From: Bartonella sp. AU55XJBT
GTDB taxonomy: Bacteria; Pseudomonadota; Alphaproteobacteria; Rhizobiales; Rhizobiaceae
DNA length: 31,852 nt
NCBI RefSeq assembly: GCF_028618525.1
Contig: NZ_JAQITC010000020.1
Coordinates: 1 to 31,852 of the forward strand
Direction of reading: 5' to 3'
Under the pieces are notes generated by a model that saw nothing but the letters and a program-made list of their open reading frames with translations, did no database searches and had not been told where the DNA came from. Position 1 is the stretch's first letter. The number at the start of each line of letters is the position of its first letter. Position numbers and translations under genes: made by a program. Shown piece after piece: positions 27,508 through 31,852 of the stretch.

Positions 27508-29367
27508 CTAAGATCTTCTTGGAGAAGGAGAGGGCACATGTTCTGATGTTGGCTGTTCTAAAGAGCACTCAACTTTAAGTTTTTCCAAACGCTCTTCTAA
27601 GATATCGACTTCTCGATTAAGGTTTATTCCTGCCGAAATCAGACCTTGTAAAGCCGCATAAGCGTAGACCCTACAGTCCAAGGCTTCATTCCTTGCCTTT
27701 TCACTTTTTTGCCATTCGATACGCTTAAAGCCTTTAAAATATTTAATCACTTTTCTTTCAGCGGTCAGTTGGTCAAAATATTCCCGATCAAGGCTTTTGT
27801 GAAAGTGTGTTGCACCAGCCCCTGTTGCTTCGGGACCCGATTTTTTAAACCGCGCTGTAATGATATCTTTCGCCGCATCAACCCCAACAATATAAAGATT
27901 AATCTGTCCTTTGTTGTTTCTGCTTGGGCGGCGTGGCCATACCGCGCGCCAGCCAGCTTGTCCCTTAATGCCCCAGATACGCCGTCCTTCACGGGGGCGC
28001 ACATAATTATAAACAGCCTGTGTGTGTCCACCACCGGTATCAATGCAAGCCGCCGTTATCCTAATACCCTCTTTATAGCCTGGATGTGGCCAGCGTTTTG
28101 CAAGATATTCATCCAATTGGTCCCACACTTCAAAAGAAGAGGGATCACCAGGGATAACTTGATAATCAATATGCCAACTTTCTTCGCTGCGTCCCCATCC
28201 CACTACTTCAAGCTCTAAACGGTCATTTTGCACATCAATACCCGCTGTCAACACGACAGCTTGTTCTGGTGCAAGGGGATATTCTTCGCGTTTTGCATAG
28301 AGGCTGTCTGGATCAACAACCTCACCTGTTCTGTCCTCCCATGGCTCTCCAAGCACTGTATTGACAAAAGGCTGTAGAAGCGCTGGATTATCCTTGGCAT
28401 TTAAAAATTCGCGTGCACATTCCCCCCATGTAAGCCAAGGAGAATAAAGTGCCGAAATATGATAAGAGCGCAAATTGGGTCTGCTTGACTCACTCGTTGG
28501 AACCCAACATGCGCCTCTTTCTTCACACATCAAATCCGTTTTTCGGTGTTCGGCATGCTCATGACCACAATGGGCACAAACAAAAACAGCTTTTTCCGGA
28601 GCACCTTTTGGCCATTTAATTTGTGACCAAACAATAGGTTGGAGTACACCACACGCATCACAAGGGACATTGTAATATCGCTGGTCTCCTAGCACAAAAT
28701 CCTTGGCAATACGGCTTGTGTCACGGTGGGTCGGGGTGGACAATTTAAAGATCTTTCGTTGTACAAAGGTCGAGGTACGCTTTTCTGCAATCATCACCGG
28801 ATCACCTTCGTTATCAACACTGAGAGGATAACCATCAACCTCATCCAAAATCAGATAACGAATAGGCATAGAGCGCAAACCAGCTGCACTATTGGCTCCT
28901 GTCAGCATCAGTGCTCCACCATCAAACTCTTTCGAAAACATGGTATTGCCGCTGTCACGCGCACGGGCAGGGGCGATGCGTTCACTTAAAACTGGACTTG
29001 CCATAATCATGGGATCAAGCCGCGTCTTTGAAAGCTTTTTGGCTGTCTCAACGGTTGGCATGACATAAAGGGCAGGTCCTGGACTATAATGAATAGCATA
29101 ACCGCAGAAATTCAGTCCTGCCTCTGACATGCCAACCTGCGCGCCTTTCATGACAATAGTTGTTTCAATCGGTTTGTGAGAGGAAAGGTTATCCATGATT
29201 TCGCGCAAATAGGGGGTGCGTTTTGTTCTCCATAATCCAGGTTCAGCACTTGCTACGGTGCTAAGGTATCTATTCTTATCCGCCCATTGAGAAACCGTAT
29301 ACGGTGGGTCCGGTTGTCTTGCATCATTGGCATGGGAGAAAAATTCTTCGACTGCATTGTCATCCAT
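27508..29367 (-). CDS. Phage terminase large subunit (lambda gpA family)
   Basis: A 619-residue packaging motor, close to lambda gpA (641). The ATPase half has an adapted Walker A, MKGAQVGMSEA (73-83), Walker B LILDEVD (172-178), and the TGANSAAGLRS region between. A CxxC...CxxC pair (VPCDACG and VCAHCGH, about 235-270) is the family's zinc-ribbon-like element. The nuclease half has the acidic AGIDVQNDRLELEVVGWG. All parts look intact, a contrast with portal and capsid. ATG 29367 overlaps the small subunit by 8 bases. Packaging would need the small subunit for site choice; with a broken portal no packaging by this phage alone is expected. Confidence 0.92.
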   Translation of the reverse strand: MDDNAVEEFFSHANDARQPDPPYTVSQWADKNRYLSTVASAEPGLWRTKRTPYLREIMDNLSSHKPIETTIVMKGAQVGMSEAGLNFCGYAIHYSPGPALYVMPTVETAKKLSKTRLDPMIMASPVLSERIAPARARDSGNTMFSKEFDGGALMLTGANSAAGLRSMPIRYLILDEVDGYPLSVDNEGDPVMIAEKRTSTFVQRKIFKLSTPTHRDTSRIAKDFVLGDQRYYNVPCDACGVLQPIVWSQIKWPKGAPEKAVFVCAHCGHEHAEHRKTDLMCEERGACWVPTSESSRPNLRSYHISALYSPWLTWGECAREFLNAKDNPALLQPFVNTVLGEPWEDRTGEVVDPDSLYAKREEYPLAPEQAVVLTAGIDVQNDRLELEVVGWGRSEESWHIDYQVIPGDPSSFEVWDQLDEYLAKRWPHPGYKEGIRITAACIDTGGGHTQAVYNYVRPREGRRIWGIKGQAGWRAVWPRRPSRNNKGQINLYIVGVDAAKDIITARFKKSGPEATGAGATHFHKSLDREYFDQLTAERKVIKYFKGFKRIEWQKSEKARNEALDCRVYAYAALQGLISAGINLNREVDILEERLEKLKVECSLEQPTSEHVPSPSPRRS

Positions 29368-29977
29368 TATTCGTTTCTTGCAAGTTCTCTAACTCTGGAG
29401 GTTGATGATCATGATAAGGAACCGGAATATGAACAGCTTCAAGCAAAGCTTTTCTCATATAATAATCGATAGCACCGATAAGGCTTGCGGCATCACACCC
29501 AACTTGTGCGGCAATACTTGCTCCAAAACGATGAGGGAAATTCAACATGGCATCACGGTGAGCTCTTCCAAACTCACGCGCTGCTCTCTTTACTTCTTCA
29601 CGGTCAACGGTTGTTTCGCGTAAGCGTTCAAGAGCAATCTTCTCGCTTTCAAGGGCAACTTGCATTCGCTCCAGTTTAATCTTGTATTCATTAGCACCCT
29701 CTGTAGAGATTTGTTTGATCTTTGTGCGCGCTTGACCATCCGGTGCTAAAAATGGTGCAGGGCGCTTTGTTGGATTCTCATTCCAGATAGCTGTTGCAAG
29801 CGCTTCATTAACAGAACCATCTTCAAAAAGAGCTGTGTCAAATTTACCTGTTTTAAAACGCGAAACCACCGCATTATGTGAAACACCCATCTTCTTCGCA
29901 AACGCACGAACCGATATCCCATCACGATGCTTCTTATTCATTGCCATCTCTTTTACTAAATATTTTTCAACATTCAT
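29360..29977 (-). CDS. Phage terminase small subunit (Nu1-like)
   Basis: A 205-residue protein. The N-terminal ISVRAFAKKMGVSHNAVVSR (about residues 21-40) is a winged helix-turn-helix of Nu1 type that recognises the packaging site. A long charged helix follows (KIKLERMQVALESEKIALER and on), likely the coiled coil for oligomerisation. The C-terminal tail should bind the large subunit. ATG 29977 has AAAGAAAAG upstream; Met codons at 29947 and 29941 are possible later starts. First gene of the leftward head operon; divergent from HigBA, with only 59 bases to the HigB start. Confidence 0.75.
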   Translation of the reverse strand: MNVEKYLVKEMAMNKKHRDGISVRAFAKKMGVSHNAVVSRFKTGKFDTALFEDGSVNEALATAIWNENPTKRPAPFLAPDGQARTKIKQISTEGANEYKIKLERMQVALESEKIALERLRETTVDREEVKRAAREFGRAHRDAMLNFPHRFGASIAAQVGCDAASLIGAIDYYMRKALLEAVHIPVPYHDHQPPELENLQETNNG

Positions 29978-29993
29978 TCTTTTCTTTAGATTG

Positions 29994-30010
29994 GTATCAT
30001 GCTATGATAC
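29994..30010 (+). promoter_or_regulatory. Palindromic operator of the higBA module
   Basis: GTATCAT and ATGATAC form a perfect 7-base inverted repeat around GCT, 27 bases before the HigB start. TATGAT at 30003-30008 can serve as the -10 hexamer, so the palindrome overlaps the promoter as expected for autorepression by HigA. The same intergenic stretch also lies before the terminase operon on the other strand. Confidence 0.6.
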
Positions 30011-30036
30011 ATAAAAGAGTGAATGAAGGTGATTTG

Positions 30037-30318
30037 GTGATTGAATCTTTTGCGGATAAGCGTTGTAAAAATCTTTTAGAAGGTAATCCGCTTAAAGGTT
30101 TTCCAACAACTCTAGTACGTATAGCCCAAAGAAAATTGTTTATGCTCGATAAAGCGGTTGACCTTAAAGATTTACGCAGTCCTCCAGGAAATCGTTTAGA
30201 AGCATTGAAAGGAGAGCGTAAAGGTCAATATTCTATTCGTATTAATGACCAGTTTCGTATTTGTTTTGAATGGCGCTCTAATGGCGCCTATAAAGTTGAA
30301 ATCGTAGATTATCATTGA
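30037..30318 (+). CDS. higB: HigB-type mRNA-cleaving toxin
   Basis: A 93-residue RelE-superfamily toxin of the HigB (plasmid killer) family. Family marks: IESFADKRCKNLLEG at the start, RKLFMLDKAVDLKDLRSPPG in the middle and GQYSIRINDQFRICFEWRSN near the end, with the conserved Arg and Tyr/His residues of ribosome-dependent endonucleases in place. GTG 30037, with AAGGTG five bases before, gives the usual family length. The frame is open much further upstream, but over terminase sequence. higA follows after 16 bases. The toxin-first order is typical of higBA. Confidence 0.85.
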   Translation: MIESFADKRCKNLLEGNPLKGFPTTLVRIAQRKLFMLDKAVDLKDLRSPPGNRLEALKGERKGQYSIRINDQFRICFEWRSNGAYKVEIVDYH

Positions 30319-30334
30319 TCTGTAGGAGGTCGAG

Positions 30335-30631
30335 ATGAAAGATTATATTGCTATTCATCCCGGAGAAATTTTACGAGAGGAATATTTAAAAGAATATGCT
30401 CTCTCTGCTTATGCCCTTGCAAAAGCATTAAATGTTCCACGCACGAGAATAGAACGTATTGTTGCAGAAAATAGTCCGGTGACTCCCGATACTGCTCTCA
30501 GATTAGCCTATTTTTTTGATACTACTGCTGAATTTTGGCTCAACATGCAAGCTGCTTATGACGTTAGTATATTACAAGCTGAAAAAGCAGACGAATTTGC
30601 CAAAATCAATAAATTTGAATGTAGGGTTTAA
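30335..30631 (+). CDS. higA: HigA-type antitoxin (XRE family)
   Basis: A 98-residue antitoxin. It begins with the HigA-family HPGEILREEYLKEYALSAYA and continues with an XRE helix-turn-helix (LAKALNVPRTRIERIVAENS, VTPDTALRLAYFFDTT) and the closing FWLNMQAAYDV. It would bind and block HigB and repress the operon through the upstream palindrome. GTAGGAGGTCGAG is a strong ribosome site before ATG 30335. Complete and intact. Confidence 0.9.
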   Translation: MKDYIAIHPGEILREEYLKEYALSAYALAKALNVPRTRIERIVAENSPVTPDTALRLAYFFDTTAEFWLNMQAAYDVSILQAEKADEFAKINKFECRV

Positions 30632-30707
30632 TGATCTTTCCACTCATGAAGTTTTAAGACGTAACAAGATAATTGATGATCCGGTATAATCGGGTGTATA
30701 TTCCGGT

Positions 30708-30917
30708 ATGCAAACGGATACGCTCCAAGTCACACGAGAATTATTGGTTTTCAAAAAAAACTTTAAAATAAGATGTGGCTACACAAAAGAAGATTTGGAA
30801 GCCGTGGATTCTCCACCATTGACAGATGAAGAACTTGTAGGTCTAAAGCCAGCTAAAGATGTTTTACCACCCTCCTTCTTTAAATATGTAACAAAAGAAC
30901 GCCGTAAACGTGGGTGA
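30708..30917 (+). pseudogene. BrnA-like antitoxin, C-terminally truncated
   Basis: A 69-residue frame with the middle of a BrnA-type antitoxin: GYTKEDLEAVDSPPLTDEEL, VGLKPAKDVLPPSFFKYVTK and ERRKRG, then a stop. Relatives continue with RGRP-like sequence and a ribbon-helix-helix domain for DNA binding, which is missing here; no other frame downstream restores it. No BrnT toxin frame is seen upstream, only about 75 bases after higA. Probably a dead remnant; the family call comes from the middle motif only. Confidence 0.5.
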
Positions 30918-30989
30918 AAGTCTTAAAAAAGAAAGCGGTTGCTAAACAAAACTACCTTTCCACTCTAAAAAACAATGCTTTACAGTTGA

Positions 30990-31025
30990 AATTGAACTTC
31001 AATTGTATTACATTGAAATACAATT
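30990..31025 (+). promoter_or_regulatory. Double palindrome before dinJ-yafQ
   Basis: Two adjacent perfect inverted repeats: AATTGAA-C-TTCAATT (30990-31004) and AATTGTATT-ACATTGA-AATACAATT (31001-31025), sharing AATT in the middle. They end 18 bases before the dinJ ATG, where ribbon-helix-helix antitoxins bind their own promoter. The regulatory role is inferred from symmetry and position. Confidence 0.6.
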
Positions 31026-31043
31026 AAGAGAGGAGAAATCATT

Positions 31044-31307
31044 ATGGCTACCAGTCGCATGGTTCAAGCACGTGTACCGGAAGAGATTCAAAATGTTGCT
31101 AGTCAAGTTATTCAAGCCTCTGGTTTGTCAGTAAGTGATGTTGTAAGGGTTTTGATGACACGTATTGCGCAAGATAAAGCTATTCCTTCTTTTTTATTTC
31201 AACCCAATGCAGAAACCATAGCGGCTTTTGCCGAACTTGATGAAGGCAATTTAAAAAAGTTTCATTCCGTAGACGAATTATTTGATGATCTCTATGCGGA
31301 CGATTGA
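31044..31307 (+). CDS. dinJ: DinJ/RelB-type antitoxin
   Basis: An 87-residue antitoxin. The N-terminal half is a ribbon-helix-helix of RelB/DinJ type (ATSRMVQARVPEEIQNVASQ, VIQASGLSVSDVVRVLMTRI) with the usual AQDKAIPSFLFQPN stretch after it. The acidic C-terminus (VDELFDDLYADD) would wrap the toxin. AGAGAGGAGAAATC stands before ATG 31044. Its last 14 bases overlap the YafQ gene, ensuring coupled synthesis. Confidence 0.88.
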   Translation: MATSRMVQARVPEEIQNVASQVIQASGLSVSDVVRVLMTRIAQDKAIPSFLFQPNAETIAAFAELDEGNLKKFHSVDELFDDLYADD

Positions 31308-31575
31308 ACGTACCACCATTTTCAAACGGGATTTCAAGCGTGAGATGAAAGGACGACATCGGCATCTTTTAGATACTGATTTACGCACAGTCATTGCAGC
31401 ATTAGCGAATGATCAACCTTTAGAATTTCGGTATCGTGATCATGCACTGACTGGAAGTTGGAGCAATTACCGAGATTATCATATTCGACCCGATCTAGTG
31501 TTGATTTACCGCTTTGTCGATCAAGACCGATTGGTTTTGGTGCGTCTTGGCTCTCATTCACAACTTGATCTTTAA
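31294..31575 (+). CDS. yafQ: YafQ-family mRNA-cleaving toxin
   Basis: A 93-residue RelE-superfamily endoribonuclease. Motifs: TTIFKRDFKREMKGRHRHLL at the N-terminus, then YRDHALTGSWSNYRDYHIRP, DLVLIYRFVDQDRLVLVRLG and SHSQL at the end. The histidines and aspartate known as catalytic in YafQ (in DHALTG, YHIRPD and GSHS) are all present. ATG 31294 overlaps dinJ by 14 bases; TTG 31282 or ATG 31285 would add only a few residues. The toxin and antitoxin are both intact, so the module is probably active. Confidence 0.87.
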   Translation: MRTIERTTIFKRDFKREMKGRHRHLLDTDLRTVIAALANDQPLEFRYRDHALTGSWSNYRDYHIRPDLVLIYRFVDQDRLVLVRLGSHSQLDL

Positions 31576-31582
31576 ATCACCT

Positions 31583-31616
31583 CCCCACCTTTGAAGTGGG
31601 GAAGGGGAATGTTTTT
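31583..31616 (+). terminator. Hairpin after the YafQ gene (copy of the 20.09 kb hairpin)
   Basis: CCCCAC (31583-31588) pairs with GTGGGG (31596-31601), followed by AAGGGGAATGTTTTT. It closely matches the hairpin at 20090-20125 and lies in the same place, between a TA gene and a convergent copy of the 92-residue gene. It may end YafQ transcription. Confidence 0.55.
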
Positions 31617-31619
31617 CAC

Positions 31620-31852
31620 TTAGGCAACCTTTTTAATAGGGTTCTCGAAATTTGGTTCGTAAGCACGCAACAAAGAATCCATGCTATGCGGTAACTCTGA
31701 ATCTCCAAAATCAGTGAGAACTGTTAAAATTTTAAGTATATTTGGCATCTCATCTTGAAGTTTTAAAATCAAAGCTTTTTCTATCGCATCCATAGTCTCA
31801 ATAAGAGTATTAAAAGCCTTGTCTTCAATATCATCACGATCAGAAAATTGAT
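31620..31852 (-). CDS. Unknown prophage-associated protein, copy 2 (partial, runs off the edge)
   Basis: The last 76 residues or so of a protein closely matching the 92-residue gene at 20130-20408: ALILKLQDEMPNILKILTVL, TDFGDSELPHSMDSLLRAYE and the end PIKKVA are shared apart from a few changes. The N-terminal part has diverged more (QFSDRDDIEDKAFNTLIETM against the matching stretch of copy 1). The start lies outside the window. By analogy with copy 1 an antirepressor gene may precede it. Confidence 0.7.
   Translation of the reverse strand, partial: QFSDRDDIEDKAFNTLIETMDAIEKALILKLQDEMPNILKILTVLTDFGDSELPHSMDSLLRAYEPNFENPIKKVA

Larger units (their letters stand above)
31583..31852. repeat. Repeat copy 2: hairpin plus partial 92-residue gene
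   Basis: Direct repeat of 20090-20408, cut by the window edge. Both copies follow a plus-strand TA gene and are convergent to it. Confidence 0.7.

Overview
The window comes from a low-GC alphaproteobacterium, almost certainly a Bartonella. The evidence is the gene order (tuf, tRNA-Trp, secE, nusG, rplK, rplA, rplJ, rplL, rpoB, rpoC), a 1383-residue RpoB, AT-rich codon use, and a decayed lambda-type prophage with toxin-antitoxin (TA) genes of the kind common in this genus. The genus is inferred from general resemblance; the species cannot be decided from sequence alone.

Bases 1-12740 are conserved core on the plus strand: the end of tuf, an encoded-CCA tRNA-Trp, secE, nusG, the ribosomal stalk and L1/L11 genes, and the two large RNA polymerase subunits, closed by a strong terminator. 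A 357-base leader precedes rplJ, and hairpins sit between rplL-rpoB and rpoB-rpoC. Bases 12740-14530 hold an orphan MerR-type regulator and a nitroreductase.

From about 14.6 kb the window is accessory. It begins with a truncated hexapeptide-repeat protein abutting an N-terminally truncated tyrosine integrase. Next comes a plus-strand pair of genes: a ParB-N-domain protein and a D12-class adenine methyltransferase. A leftward lysis block follows: GH24 endolysin, an Rz-like protein with an Rz1-like lipoprotein nested in another frame, and a small membrane protein. A broken HI1419-type toxin with an intact antitoxin lies beyond it, then a heavily decayed KilAC-type antirepressor coupled to a 92-residue unknown gene. 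A plus-strand membrane protein (21.4-22.5 kb) sits where a tail module would be expected.

From 22.5 to 30 kb a leftward head and packaging module reads, in transcription order: small terminase, large terminase, gpW, portal, S49 protease, scaffold-like protein, decoration protein, major capsid, head-tail joining protein. The terminases, gpW, protease, scaffold and decoration genes are open. Portal (one amber codon), capsid and joining protein (one frameshift each) are broken, and no tail genes are seen, so the prophage is not expected to make phage by itself.

Bases 30.0-31.6 kb carry plus-strand TA genes: HigBA behind a perfect palindrome, a truncated BrnA-like antitoxin, and a DinJ-YafQ pair behind nested palindromes. 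The right edge starts a second copy of the hairpin plus 92-residue gene seen at 20.1 kb.
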